Source of the DNA: UBA9300 sp032260385
GTDB lineage: Bacteria > Bacteroidota > Bacteroidia > Bacteroidales > VadinHA17
Direction: 5' to 3'
NCBI GenBank assembly: GCA_032260385.1
Contig: JAVVEL010000005.1
Coordinates: 1-64,000, forward strand
DNA length: 64,000 bases
Both the position numbers and the translations under genes were made by a program. Positions 17,801 through 26,604 of the stretch are shown in pieces; the first letter of the stretch is position 1, and each line of letters begins with the position of its first letter. Below the pieces are notes generated by a model. That model was given only the letters and a program-made list of their open reading frames with translations. It had not been told where the DNA came from and did not search any database.

Positions 17801-18370
17801 ATGAAAAACAAATACATAATACGAACAGTCATCCTGGGTATAATTCTTGGCAGCCTGCTGCTTGCTTCCTGCTCAAAGGAAGATCAACCATTGTTTGAAA
17901 CAGCTTTTGATGGATACCTCACGGTTGAGTACCTCAATACTTACCCCCCATGGGCTGTGTCTGCCGAAATGGAAGTCACTATGACAGAAAACGGTGTGAT
18001 CGCAATAGAGACCGGAACATTAAGTTATTCAGGGGAATTAACCATGGAAGACTCCAGGATAATACGTTCGGGAACCTGGCTGCTCCGTCCTGAAGGATAT
18101 TTTGAGAATTCGAACTCAACCATTGTCATAAATCCAAATATCGAAGTGTCAAATGATCTCACAGAAGTCTGGGCAAAAAATGAGTACGGGGTCTGGGTAA
18201 AGGTATCACAGGATAATCCTTACAACGGGCCGGCAGGTGGTCCGGTAACCTTCAGCTTTGTAATGGCAACCACCGATCCTGTTGGGTCTGTTCAGGCTGT
18301 TAGCGAAGGCACGGGTGCCATTACCTGGACCCTGAGCCTTTTTGAGACAAACATACCAATCGTACCATGA
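17801..18370 (+). CDS. Small lipoprotein of unknown function (module 2)
   Basis: The ATG at 17801 (MKNKYIIRTVILGIILG) gives a lipoprotein signal with the lipobox LLASC and Cys near residue 24; an in-frame ATG at 17777 overlaps the preceding gene. The mature protein of about 165 residues looks all-beta, with short strands such as GYLTVEYLNTYPPW and GTLSYSGELTMED. I do not recognise a family. It takes the middle position of the second DUF3592-X-FISUMP unit. Confidence 0.6.
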   Translation: MKNKYIIRTVILGIILGSLLLASCSKEDQPLFETAFDGYLTVEYLNTYPPWAVSAEMEVTMTENGVIAIETGTLSYSGELTMEDSRIIRSGTWLLRPEGYFENSNSTIVINPNIEVSNDLTEVWAKNEYGVWVKVSQDNPYNGPAGGPVTFSFVMATTDPVGSVQAVSEGTGAITWTLSLFETNIPIVP

Positions 18371-18398
18371 CCGGATATGATTCATGAAAACAAATAAA

Positions 18399-19376
18399 AT
18401 GAAGAATCTTAAAATCATACTTACCTCAATGTGCATCTTCCTTATGATACTTGCGTGCAAAAAGGAAGAGCCCCCCGGTCCGCCTGTTTTGACTACTGAC
18501 CCTGTGTCGGAGATAACATATTACGGAGCAACCACAGGCGGCACAATCACCGATGATGGCGGAGAAGAAATCACCGCCAGGGGTGTCTGCTGGAGCACAT
18601 CTTCCACACCCACCACGGCGGACAATAAGACCGAAGACGGAGAGGGCAGCGGCTCTTTCACAAGTAAGATTACAGGACTTGACCCCGAAACCCCCTATTA
18701 CGTACGTGCATATGCCGTCAATAGCGTGGGTACTTCCTATGGCAACGAAGTGTCATTTACTTCAGGGCCGCTGACAGATATTGACGGTAATACTTATAAT
18801 ACGGTAATTATTGGCGACCAGGTATGGATGCAGGAAAACCTTAAGGTCACAAAGTTGAATAATGGAACACAAATCCCCCTTGTGGAGGACAATGACACAT
18901 GGTTGCATACAGATGACCCCGGGCATTCATGGTATGACAATGATGAGGATACCTACGGGGATACCTACGGGGCATTTTATAACTGGTATACCGTAAACAC
19001 AGGTAAACTGTGTCCCGATGGCTGGCATGTGCCCTCCGATGAGGAGTGGACAGCACTGACAGATTTCCTGGGAGGAGAAGATGTGGCCGGTGGCAAGCTG
19101 AAGGAAGCAGGTATTGAACACTGGGATAGTCCCAACACGGATGCCACAAATGAAACAGGCTTCACAGGACTGCCTGGCGGTTACCGCAGTAACGGTGGAC
19201 AGTACTACAGCATGGGATGGACAGGCAACTGGTGGACCTCCACCATTGTGGATGATGGATGGGATACGTTTGTTTATAGCAGACGCTTAAGGGCAGACCT
19301 CAACAGTGTCTACAGGAGTTACTCCAACAAGAATTTTGGTCGCTACGTAAGGTGTATCAAGGATCAGTACAAATAA
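18399..19376 (+). CDS. FISUMP-domain lipoprotein with fibronectin-like domain (module 2)
   Basis: The ATG at 18399 gives MKNLKIILTSMCIFLMILAC, a lipoprotein signal with ILAC. Residues about 30-115 form a fibronectin-III-like domain common in these proteins (ARGVCWSTSSTPT, then LDPETPYYVRAYAVNSVG). The remaining 210 residues are a FISUMP domain (DIDGNTYNTVIIGDQVWMQ, GAFYNWYTV, CPDGWHVPSDEEW, LPGGYRSNGG, and a closing YVRCIKD). It is the longer paralogue of the module-1 protein, which lacks the fibronectin-like part. Surface-lipoprotein location is inferred. Confidence 0.82.
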   Translation: MKNLKIILTSMCIFLMILACKKEEPPGPPVLTTDPVSEITYYGATTGGTITDDGGEEITARGVCWSTSSTPTTADNKTEDGEGSGSFTSKITGLDPETPYYVRAYAVNSVGTSYGNEVSFTSGPLTDIDGNTYNTVIIGDQVWMQENLKVTKLNNGTQIPLVEDNDTWLHTDDPGHSWYDNDEDTYGDTYGAFYNWYTVNTGKLCPDGWHVPSDEEWTALTDFLGGEDVAGGKLKEAGIEHWDSPNTDATNETGFTGLPGGYRSNGGQYYSMGWTGNWWTSTIVDDGWDTFVYSRRLRADLNSVYRSYSNKNFGRYVRCIKDQYK

Positions 19377-19559
19377 AACCTGCAAGAACTTAAGGCATTA
19401 TTATTTTAATCACCAAGAACTTAAATTTAAATACCTGACTGATACCTGAGACTGTTATAAATATTGTCCAAACAAGAAAATCAGTAAAAATCATAGCTTA
19501 AAATATCAAGAAATAGATTATTTTTATATTCCTTTTAACCATAAAAAAATTCTGAAACC

Positions 19560-20117
19560 ATGAAAAAACTACTTGCACTACCACTAATTGCATTTTTTGC
19601 ACTCACACAATTATCAGCCCAGGATCCTGTATTTGTCAAGGGTGATAAGGTGCTTAACCTTGGCCTGGGCCTGGGAACGACCCTATACACCGGCAGTTTT
19701 TATAAAATGCAGATACCTCCTATATCAGCCTCGCTGGAACTGGGAATAGTTGATGAAATTATTGACAAGGGTTCAGTGGGTGTAGGGCCCTATCTGGGAT
19801 TTGCATCCTATAAATGGGAATATTCAGGATGGGGATACAAGTATTCCAACATCATTATAGGAGCAAGAGGTAATTTCCACTATCCATTTCTGGAAAAGCT
19901 CGATACTTATACAGGTCTGTTAGTTGGCTTCAATATAGTGTCCGCCAAGGATTTCGGTGAGATAAATCCCTTCTACGACTATTCAACCTCTTCCAGTGGA
20001 CTCGTATGGTCATGGTTCGTTGGTGCAAGGTATTATTTCACGGAAACCATAGCCGGCATGGTTGAGCTCGGCTACGGAATTGCTTACCTGAACCTGGGTG
20101 TGGCCATGAAATTTTAG
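19560..20117 (+). CDS. Small outer-membrane beta-barrel protein
   Basis: A 185-residue exported protein: signal MKKLLALPLIAFFALTQLSAQ, then amphipathic strands with many Gly and aromatic residues (KVLNLGLGLGTTLYTG, VGPYLGFASYKWEY, MVELGYGIAYLNLGV) ending in AMKF, a terminal Phe as expected for a BamA-inserted barrel. Eight strands would fit the length, as in OmpX/OmpW-size porin-like proteins. Function unknown. It ends the exported series and is followed by a good terminator. Confidence 0.7.
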   Translation: MKKLLALPLIAFFALTQLSAQDPVFVKGDKVLNLGLGLGTTLYTGSFYKMQIPPISASLELGIVDEIIDKGSVGVGPYLGFASYKWEYSGWGYKYSNIIIGARGNFHYPFLEKLDTYTGLLVGFNIVSAKDFGEINPFYDYSTSSSGLVWSWFVGARYYFTETIAGMVELGYGIAYLNLGVAMKF

Positions 20118-20202
20118 GTGGTCTTCAGCCACTAAGCATACTGGAAAGCAGATATTAAGCCATGGAGCTTTAAACATAATGTAAAAACATTGTGAAAATA
20201 AG

Positions 20203-20236
20203 GACCGGGTAACCACTTCATTCAAGTTACCCGGTC
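20203..20236 (+). terminator. Rho-independent terminator
   Basis: An 11-bp perfect stem, GACCGGGTAAC (20203-20213) with GTTACCCGGTC (20226-20236), has a 12-nt loop and is followed by an AT-rich tract (ATCTATTTTAATA). It closes the exported-protein series after the beta-barrel gene. Confidence 0.75.
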
Positions 20237-20289
20237 ATCTATTTTAATAATACTTTCGTACCTTGAGAGGATAAAATAAAATTTATACC

Positions 20290-22086
20290 ATGAAAAAAAT
20301 ATTAATAATCTTCATCTCCCTCTTACTGGTGTCAGGAATAAATGCCCAGACAACGGATAAAAGACTTAAAGGAGTTGAAAAAGAATTTGCTGAAGTGCTT
20401 GAGACCTTCCATGCACCTGGTTTTGCAGTAGCTGTAATTGAGAAAGATAAAATCATTTATTCGCAAGGCTTTGGCTACAGGGATTACGAAAAAAGGATTC
20501 CCGTTGATGAAAATACCCTCTTTGCCATTGGCTCATGTACCAAAGCTTTTACTGCCTCAATAATAGGCATGCTGGAGAATGAGGATAAGCTAGCCCTGGA
20601 TGACAGCCCTCGTGAATATATACCGGGTTTCAGTTTTTCTACGGATGAGATGAACAACGGTATCAGGATCAAAGATCTTATGAGTCACAGTACAGGATTA
20701 CCGCGGCACGACTTCTCATGGTATTTTTTCCCGGGCGAAACAAAAGAAGGAATGCTGAAAAGGGTGGTCCACCAGGAACCCTTCACAGGCGTAAGGCAAC
20801 AATGGTATTACAATAATTTCATGTACCTCGCACAGGGAGTAATTATTGAAGAGATAACGGGCAGGAGCTGGGAGGATAACATCAGGGAGAGAATATTTAA
20901 ACCCCTGGGCATGACCCGCTCCAACCTTTCAATAGATGAACTTGAGGGAAGTGAAAATGTTGCCTTCGGATATCAGCTCAAGGATAGTACTTCGATAGAA
21001 AAAATGGACTACTACCGTATAGCCAAAATGAGTCCTGCAGGTAGTATAAACAGCAGTGTAAATGAGGTGTCAACCTGGCTTATGACATGGATTAACGGGG
21101 GTAAATTCAATGGCGAACAAATAATTCCTGCAAATTTTGCTACCAGTGCAATGAGTTCACATATGGTAGTTGCAGCAGGACTTCCTGACAAGGAAAGACC
21201 CGATATGCACCTGCAAAACTATGGTTATGGATGGTGCATCATCTCCTACAAGGGTCATTACCGGGTTGAACATGGTGGTAATATCGATGGTTTTTCTGCA
21301 AGTACATGCTTTTTCCCTTCTGACAGTATAGGTATAGTGGTGCTGGCCAACCAGAATGGTTCTGTGGTGCCGGGATTAGTGCGTAACCTTGTAGCCGACA
21401 GGATGCTGAACCTGCGGAAAGATAACTGGATTGCGATACAGAAAAAACAAATTGATGATTCAAGGAAAGCACAGAAAGAATCGCAGGATTCCCAGGAAGA
21501 TTTTAAAAAGAATGACACAAGACCATCACATGACCTGGAAGACTATCCCGGAACATATGAGAATAAAGGCTACGGTAATTTCAAACTGGTGCTTTCGAAT
21601 GATTCACTCTATGCCCTGTTATCACTGAATAAATTCTTCCTAAGACATTACCACTATGATGTATTTGAGTGTTTTGAAGTGACGGAAACCGGAATCGATA
21701 CCACAGGCCAGATGCAATTATTCAACTTCACAACAGGAACAAATGGTGATATTTCAGGGGTGAATATTAAGATGGAGCCAACCCTGGATCCGTTAACTTT
21801 CAAGCGTACACCCGAAATTGTCGATCTTGAGAAAGAAACGCTAGAATCATATACCGGGGAATATGATCTGGGTGGTACAATTATAAAAATATATTTAAAG
21901 GGAGAAAACAAACTGTATGTGTTTGTTCCCGGTCAGCCCGAGTATGAGCTGATCTCAATTGGTGGTGATAAGTTCAATATAAAAGTGCTGGATAACTACA
22001 GCGTACAATTTGTAAAAGAGGGTGAAGAGTCTACCGCTCTGAAATTCATACAGCCAAACGGCGTATTCACTGCTACGAAAAAATAA
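20290..22086 (+). CDS. Exported serine hydrolase of the class C beta-lactamase family
   Basis: A 598-residue protein with signal peptide ending near GINAQ and a beta-lactamase/transpeptidase-like domain (about residues 25-370). Catalytic motifs are present: SxxK as SCTK at Ser82-Lys85, YxN as Tyr174-Asn176 and HGG at His328. The C-terminal 200 residues hold two DUF3471-like beta units (YPGTYENKGYGNFKL and YTGEYDLGGTIIKI). Such enzymes act in the periplasm on peptides, esters or peptidoglycan-derived D-amino acid bonds; true beta-lactamase activity is not implied. It is monocistronic, lying between a terminator and convergent genes. Confidence 0.88.
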   Translation: MKKILIIFISLLLVSGINAQTTDKRLKGVEKEFAEVLETFHAPGFAVAVIEKDKIIYSQGFGYRDYEKRIPVDENTLFAIGSCTKAFTASIIGMLENEDKLALDDSPREYIPGFSFSTDEMNNGIRIKDLMSHSTGLPRHDFSWYFFPGETKEGMLKRVVHQEPFTGVRQQWYYNNFMYLAQGVIIEEITGRSWEDNIRERIFKPLGMTRSNLSIDELEGSENVAFGYQLKDSTSIEKMDYYRIAKMSPAGSINSSVNEVSTWLMTWINGGKFNGEQIIPANFATSAMSSHMVVAAGLPDKERPDMHLQNYGYGWCIISYKGHYRVEHGGNIDGFSASTCFFPSDSIGIVVLANQNGSVVPGLVRNLVADRMLNLRKDNWIAIQKKQIDDSRKAQKESQDSQEDFKKNDTRPSHDLEDYPGTYENKGYGNFKLVLSNDSLYALLSLNKFFLRHYHYDVFECFEVTETGIDTTGQMQLFNFTTGTNGDISGVNIKMEPTLDPLTFKRTPEIVDLEKETLESYTGEYDLGGTIIKIYLKGENKLYVFVPGQPEYELISIGGDKFNIKVLDNYSVQFVKEGEESTALKFIQPNGVFTATKK

Positions 22087-22226
22087 ACCCTACTTACATA
22101 TAGGGCAGGGAGCAGGGAAATGCTATGGGTTTATAGCAAAAGCTTGATTTTAGATTATAGGTTTTAGATTTGAGAAGTAATTCCTTTATTAAATTATAAT
22201 TCATAATTCCATCCTCCCCTCCTCCT

Positions 22227-22258
22227 TGCTCCCTGCTCCCTGCTCCCTGCTCCCTGCT
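22227..22258. repeat. Heptamer tandem repeat TGCTCCC, about 4.6 copies
   Basis: Four full copies of TGCTCCC plus TGCT lie in the intergenic space after the serine hydrolase. The reverse complement of the same heptamer appears at 22103-22118 (GGGCAGGGAGCAGGGA) in the same gap, so the two ends form an inverted pair about 110 bp apart, and again at 33218-33229 in another intergenic gap. This is a dispersed intergenic repeat rather than coding sequence. Confidence 0.7.
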
Positions 22259-22272
22259 CAAAGCATTGGAGT

Positions 22273-23064
22273 TTACTTTTTAACCAGCTCGATGCGGTTA
22301 TTGAAGGCACGGCCCATGACTGTATTATTGTCGGCTATCGGGTTTTTTTCACCAAAACCGTTATATACCATCCTCTGCCCGTCAACTCCCAGTTTCACAA
22401 GTTCATCATAGAGCATCCCGGCCCTTTTCTCTGAAAGGGCAAGGTTTTCGTCACTGCGCCCTATATTATCGGTATAGGCATCTATGCTTAGGCCCATCGT
22501 TGGTTCACTCTTAAGGGCTTTTGCAATCATTTCTATTATCTCCCTGCAATCGCTTGTGAGCTCACATTCATTGCGCTTGAAATTAAAATAGAGAACAGCC
22601 TTACCTATGTCCCTGAGATCTTTCAGCAGTGCTTCTGAATCTATATCTGATTTTAATTCCCCCCTTTCAACAACGTTCAGTGTATAATAAAAATCCTCGG
22701 CATAAAGATCAACATAGGTGAGCTTATTCGTTGTCTGGATTATTATGTATAACTGGTTTTGACCATCCCCGTAGATATTGGCCTTGAGGCTGTCCCCTAT
22801 CTCCTGGAACCTTGTAAGAATGGTTTTTGGGTCAACGGTCCCTTCCGATTCGTAATAGTAATATGTAATCTGACCCTCAACCAGGAAATGGTCACCGTTA
22901 ACATTGCAGAAACTGAAGGCTCCAAAGTCCTGTTTCTCAAGATCGAGCAGGGCAAAACCCGGTATGGGGTCAAACAGAGGGTGCTGATTCTGCACTTCCT
23001 CTTTCTGTGCATTAACAAACAACAGCGGCAGCAAGCCTAAGAAAATAAATAAGAGTTTCTTCAT
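22273..23064 (-). CDS. OmpA-family exported protein
   Basis: The ATG at 23064 gives MKKLLFIFLGLLPLLFVNAQ, a signal peptide; codons from 23118 only add an unlikely leader. The 263-residue protein has an N-terminal domain (about residues 25-150) of unknown role and a C-terminal OmpA-like domain (about 160-263). The latter carries a variant of the usual GHTDxxG motif, AYTDNIGRSDEN, followed by LSEKRAGMLYDELVKLGV and a closing NNRIELVKK. Family role: non-covalent binding to peptidoglycan. It is transcribed toward the serine hydrolase and lies just downstream of folB on the same strand. Confidence 0.82.
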   Translation of the reverse strand: MKKLLFIFLGLLPLLFVNAQKEEVQNQHPLFDPIPGFALLDLEKQDFGAFSFCNVNGDHFLVEGQITYYYYESEGTVDPKTILTRFQEIGDSLKANIYGDGQNQLYIIIQTTNKLTYVDLYAEDFYYTLNVVERGELKSDIDSEALLKDLRDIGKAVLYFNFKRNECELTSDCREIIEMIAKALKSEPTMGLSIDAYTDNIGRSDENLALSEKRAGMLYDELVKLGVDGQRMVYNGFGEKNPIADNNTVMGRAFNNRIELVKK

Positions 23065-23125
23065 GGCAATGTAGTTTAAAATCGCACTAATAAGATACAT
23101 AAAAAACTGCCATGACACAAATTTT

Positions 23126-23476
23126 TTACCTGCTCATTATAACGGCAACTGAACCAATATGCCCTCCCATCGGGGGATTCATCTTCCTTATCCGCACTGT
23201 TGTTTTTTTAACGCCCTCAAGGTTTGAGTATATCGAATCCAGTATCCTTTTTGCAATATTCTCCAGCAAATTTGATTTTTTATCCATCTCTTTTTTCACT
23301 ATCCTGAAAGCAACCTGGTAATTAAGAGTGTCTTCAAGCCTGTCAGTCTCCGATGCCTTATCCAGGTCAGCTTCAATCGTCAGATCTATCAGGAATTTAT
23401 TACCTACAATCTGTTCTTCCTTGAAATGCCCGTGAAAGGCATAAAATTCCATTTTCTCTATTTCTATTATGGCCAT
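23126..23476 (-). CDS. folB: Dihydroneopterin aldolase
   Basis: The ATG at 23476 (MAIIEIEKMEFYAFHG) matches the family N-terminus; an upstream in-frame start at 23518 would add 14 residues. The 116-residue product has the usual length for FolB, which converts 7,8-dihydroneopterin to 6-hydroxymethyl-7,8-dihydropterin plus glycolaldehyde in folate synthesis. Visible family features are the FYAFHGHFKEEQ segment, the LxDTLNYQVAFRIV segment, the conserved LLENIAKRI and a C-terminal K-MNPPMGG motif. It acts as a cytoplasmic oligomer (FolB is usually an octamer). No other folate genes are in the window. Confidence 0.92.
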   Translation of the reverse strand: MAIIEIEKMEFYAFHGHFKEEQIVGNKFLIDLTIEADLDKASETDRLEDTLNYQVAFRIVKKEMDKKSNLLENIAKRILDSIYSNLEGVKKTTVRIRKMNPPMGGHIGSVAVIMSR

Positions 23477-23812
23477 GCCCGTAGATTTAATGTATAAATA
23501 AGTCTCTAAATTTATCACTTGGGGCGCTTATATTAAAAAAAACATTCAATTATTTGGTTTATAATATATATATGTTTATATTTTCAATATGTTTATGATA
23601 GAATTAATTCAGCTTATGGTGGTATAATGTTACACGAAGCATGTTCCTGATAATTAAATTATGAAAAATTCTCAGATTAGCCTTATAGCTATATAGATAA
23701 CCCACTTATGGAAAGGGAAAATATTATTAATGAATTTTTACTTAATATAGATAATTATGGAAAGCAATGAAAAATTTCTGAGCAGCCAGGAGAGTTAAAA
23801 AATATCTCCGAT
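23477..23812. other. AT-rich intergenic region, no gene seen
   Basis: This 336-bp gap separates folB from the divergent membrane-protein gene. It is strongly AT-rich, with a TATATATA tract near 23565. The only open frame of note is 20 codons (23708-23770), without support. It presumably holds the two divergent promoters, but no convincing TTG-N20-TAnnTTTG pair was found. Confidence 0.5.
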
Positions 23813-24352
23813 ATGATTACGAGAATAAAATTGAATATTCGTTATGGAGTATTTCATCTGCTATTCTGGGGATGGCTTATTGTTGCATGCAGTCTTGCGG
23901 AATATTCTCTATACACTTTCACATCCTTTGAAAATTCATGGCTGGTTTGGTTACTCACTATTCCCGGCGTTTTTGTCTCTTTAATCTATGGATATGTAAA
24001 AGGCAGCAAACAAACTGTTCATACTTACGCCGAAAGGATATATGTGTGGCTATGGCTCGCTTTTCTCTTAACGGCAATAATATTGTTCGTTTTTCTGGGC
24101 ATTGAGAAAAGGATGTATACTGTTGGACCATATGTACTGATTCTTGCAGCTTTTTCTACCTTTTTATCAGGTATAATCATTAAATTCAGACCCCTGATAA
24201 TCGGGGGAATAAGCATCTGGGTCTTCTCTCTTATCGGTTTCTTTGCGGGACCTGCAATTGGTCCTCTGGCTGTACCTGCAGCAGTGATAACAGGTTATCT
24301 CATTCCCGGTTATATGCTGAAAAATCATGAAGCAAAAAATGACAAAGTTTAA
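23813..24352 (+). CDS. Multi-pass membrane protein paired with a winged-helix regulator
   Basis: A 179-residue protein with about five hydrophobic helices (approximately residues 13-31, 43-62, 76-96, 103-122 and 130-170) and a short cytoplasmic tail. No enzymatic motif is visible and I do not recognise a named family. Its last 26 bp overlap the start of the next gene, a small winged-helix protein. Pairs of a small integral membrane protein and such a regulator are common in Bacteroidota and probably form a self-regulated unit; the signal is unknown. Confidence 0.6.
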   Translation: MITRIKLNIRYGVFHLLFWGWLIVACSLAEYSLYTFTSFENSWLVWLLTIPGVFVSLIYGYVKGSKQTVHTYAERIYVWLWLAFLLTAIILFVFLGIEKRMYTVGPYVLILAAFSTFLSGIIIKFRPLIIGGISIWVFSLIGFFAGPAIGPLAVPAAVITGYLIPGYMLKNHEAKNDKV

Positions 24353-24635
24353 AGATCTTGATCCGGTACTCCATTCTCAGCTAAGGCTGGCAATTATTTC
24401 CATACTGATGAATACAGAATCGGCTGAGTTTACCTTTATCCAGGGACTAACTGAGTCAACTGCCGGCAATCTAAGTGTGCAGATAAGCAAACTTCGGGAA
24501 GCGGGTTATATCAAAGTAGAGAAAAAATTCAGGGGCAACTACCCACAGACACTGTGCAGGATTACAAGGCTGGGCAGGGAAAGATTTGAGGCTTATGTGA
24601 AAAACCTTGGTGATTATCTCTCACCGGCTGAATAA
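24327..24635 (+). CDS. Winged-helix transcriptional regulator (HTH_34 / MarR-like)
   Basis: A 102-residue DNA-binding protein. It opens with DPVLHSQLRLAIISILMN, typical of PF13601-type winged helices; the recognition helix lies around ESTAGNLSVQISKLREAGY and the wing around VEKKFRGNYPQTLCRIT. No ligand-binding domain is present, so it probably dimerises through its ends. The gene overlaps the preceding membrane-protein gene by 26 bp, and the two are likely coregulated. An ATG four codons later (24339) is an alternative start. Confidence 0.85.
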   Translation: MKQKMTKFKDLDPVLHSQLRLAIISILMNTESAEFTFIQGLTESTAGNLSVQISKLREAGYIKVEKKFRGNYPQTLCRITRLGRERFEAYVKNLGDYLSPAE

Positions 24636-24835
24636 ATTCCCTCTGTCATTAGTATTCTCTCAGTATCTATTATGAAGGGTCTTGGTCCACTGAAAAGGAG
24701 TTTCTTCATATTTAAGTTACGCAGCAATGAGTTCCAGGGCGACAAAAAAAGCCCTTTAAACTTCCTTTGCCATAGCCTCAGCTTTCTTTTATTCCCAAAT
24801 TCATCCTATTTTTACAGCCTAAAAATATATTTATA

Positions 24836-26551
24836 ATGAACGTAAAGCATATTAGGGTGCAGAATAATCCTGATGACTCAGGCTCTTCATCAAATTTCAT
24901 CGAGCAGTTTATCCAGGAAGATATCCGTGCAGGCAAGAATGACGGCCGTGTTCACACAAGGTTTCCGCCCGAGCCTAACGGCTACCTGCATATAGGACAC
25001 GCCAAGGCCATATGCCTTGACTTTGGATCAGCCGAACGTTTCGGGGGCAAATGCAATCTGAGATTTGACGACACCAATCCTTTGAAAGAAGAAACCGAAT
25101 ATGTTGATTCTATCAAAGAAGATATACACTGGCTGGGCTTTGACTGGGAAGACAGGGAATTCTATGCCTCTGACTATTTCGACAGGCTCTATGAATTTGC
25201 AACAGATCTCATAAAAAGGGGGCTGGCCTATGTTGATGACCAGAGCTCCGAGAATATTGCAGCACAAAAAGGAACACCCACACGGCCCGGCAAGGAAAGC
25301 CCCTTCAGGAATCGCAGTCCCATTGAAAATCTCGATCTCTTTAAAAGAATGAATGACGGGGAGTTTGATGAAGGCAGCCGTGTACTGAGGGCAAAGATTG
25401 ATATGGCGTCCCCCAACATGCACATGCGTGATCCCCTCATTTACCGTATCATCAAACGTTCTCATCATCGTACCGGCAATAAGTGGATGGTTTATCCCAT
25501 GTATGATTTTGCCCATGGACAGTGTGATTATTTTGAGGGTATTACCCACTCGCTCTGCACCCTTGAATTCGAGGTTCACAGACCCCTGTATGACTGGCTT
25601 GTAGACAAATTAAGTACAGGAGATTACCGTCCCAGGCAGATAGAATTTAACAGGCTCAACCTCACATATACGGTTATGAGCAAGAGAAAATTGCAGGAAC
25701 TTGTGATATTGAAGCTGGTGAAGGGCTGGGATGATCCGAGGATGCCAACGCTCTCAGGGCTGAGAAGAAGGGGTTATACCCCCGAATCAATCCGTAATTT
25801 TATAAAGAGCATAGGTTACACAAAATTTGAAGCCATCAATGATTTTGCACTTCTTGAACATGCTGTGCGGGATGACCTTAATATCAGAGCGCCAAGGGTG
25901 TTCGCAGTGCTTAAACCGGTCAAACTGGTAATCAGCAACTACCCGGCAGATAAGTTTGAGGAAATGGAAATCATAAACAATCCGGAGGACAATTCCATGG
26001 GTAGCCGCCGGGTTCCTTTCAGCAGGGAATTATATATAGAAAGGGATGATTTTATGGAAGAGCCCCCGGCCAAATTTTTTCGCTTGGGCCCCGGCCGCGA
26101 AGTAAGGCTTAAGGGAGCCTACATTATTAAATGCACAGATTTCAAAAAGGATGAGTCCACCGGAGAAATATCAGAAATAATATGCACCTATGACCCCGAA
26201 ACCAGGAGTGGCGGACCGGAAGCTGACAGGAAGGTTAAGGGCACTCTGCACTGGGTATCTGCCCCCCATGCCATCGATGCCGAAGTGAGGCTCTATGACA
26301 GGCTCTTTAACCATGAAGATCCGGCCGGACAGAAATACCACGATTTCAAGGAATTCCTTAATCCCGAATCACTCGAAATACTTACCGGATGCAAACTTGA
26401 ACCTTCCCTGGCCGAAGCTCAGCCGCTGGACAAATTCCAGTTCCAGCGCATTGGCTATTTCTGTGTTGATAAAGACTCGATGCCGGGGAATATAATCTTT
26501 AACCGGACTGTCCCACTGCGGGACACCTGGGGAAAAGTTTCAAAAAAATAA
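24836..26551 (+). CDS. glnS: Glutaminyl-tRNA synthetase
   Basis: The 571-residue class I synthetase ligates glutamine to tRNA-Gln. The HIGH motif is seen as LHIGH (His52-His55) in PPEPNGYLHIGHAKA, the KMSKS equivalent as VMSKRK near residue 281, and the DDTNP and GITHSLCTLEF segments are family hallmarks. The C-terminal anticodon-binding beta-barrels cover about residues 350-560. A near match to the Bacteroidota -7 element (TATTTTTA) lies about 28 bp upstream. The next feature, 53 bp downstream, is a tRNA-Gln gene, the substrate of this enzyme. Length is normal for the family. Confidence 0.97.
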   Translation: MNVKHIRVQNNPDDSGSSSNFIEQFIQEDIRAGKNDGRVHTRFPPEPNGYLHIGHAKAICLDFGSAERFGGKCNLRFDDTNPLKEETEYVDSIKEDIHWLGFDWEDREFYASDYFDRLYEFATDLIKRGLAYVDDQSSENIAAQKGTPTRPGKESPFRNRSPIENLDLFKRMNDGEFDEGSRVLRAKIDMASPNMHMRDPLIYRIIKRSHHRTGNKWMVYPMYDFAHGQCDYFEGITHSLCTLEFEVHRPLYDWLVDKLSTGDYRPRQIEFNRLNLTYTVMSKRKLQELVILKLVKGWDDPRMPTLSGLRRRGYTPESIRNFIKSIGYTKFEAINDFALLEHAVRDDLNIRAPRVFAVLKPVKLVISNYPADKFEEMEIINNPEDNSMGSRRVPFSRELYIERDDFMEEPPAKFFRLGPGREVRLKGAYIIKCTDFKKDESTGEISEIICTYDPETRSGGPEADRKVKGTLHWVSAPHAIDAEVRLYDRLFNHEDPAGQKYHDFKEFLNPESLEILTGCKLEPSLAEAQPLDKFQFQRIGYFCVDKDSMPGNIIFNRTVPLRDTWGKVSKK

Positions 26552-26560
26552 TATCGGCAT

Positions 26561-26591
26561 TTGCTACTGAGCAATAAGTATTTTAACTTTG
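26561..26591 (+). promoter_or_regulatory. Bacteroidota-type promoter of the tRNA-Gln gene
   Basis: TTG at 26561-26563 (-33 element) is separated by exactly 20 bp from TAACTTTG at 26584-26591, a perfect match to the -7 consensus TAnnTTTG. Transcription would start a few bases before the tRNA at 26605. It lies just after glnS, so the tRNA has its own promoter. Confidence 0.8.
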
Positions 26592-26604
26592 CAAACTCAA
26601 AAAT

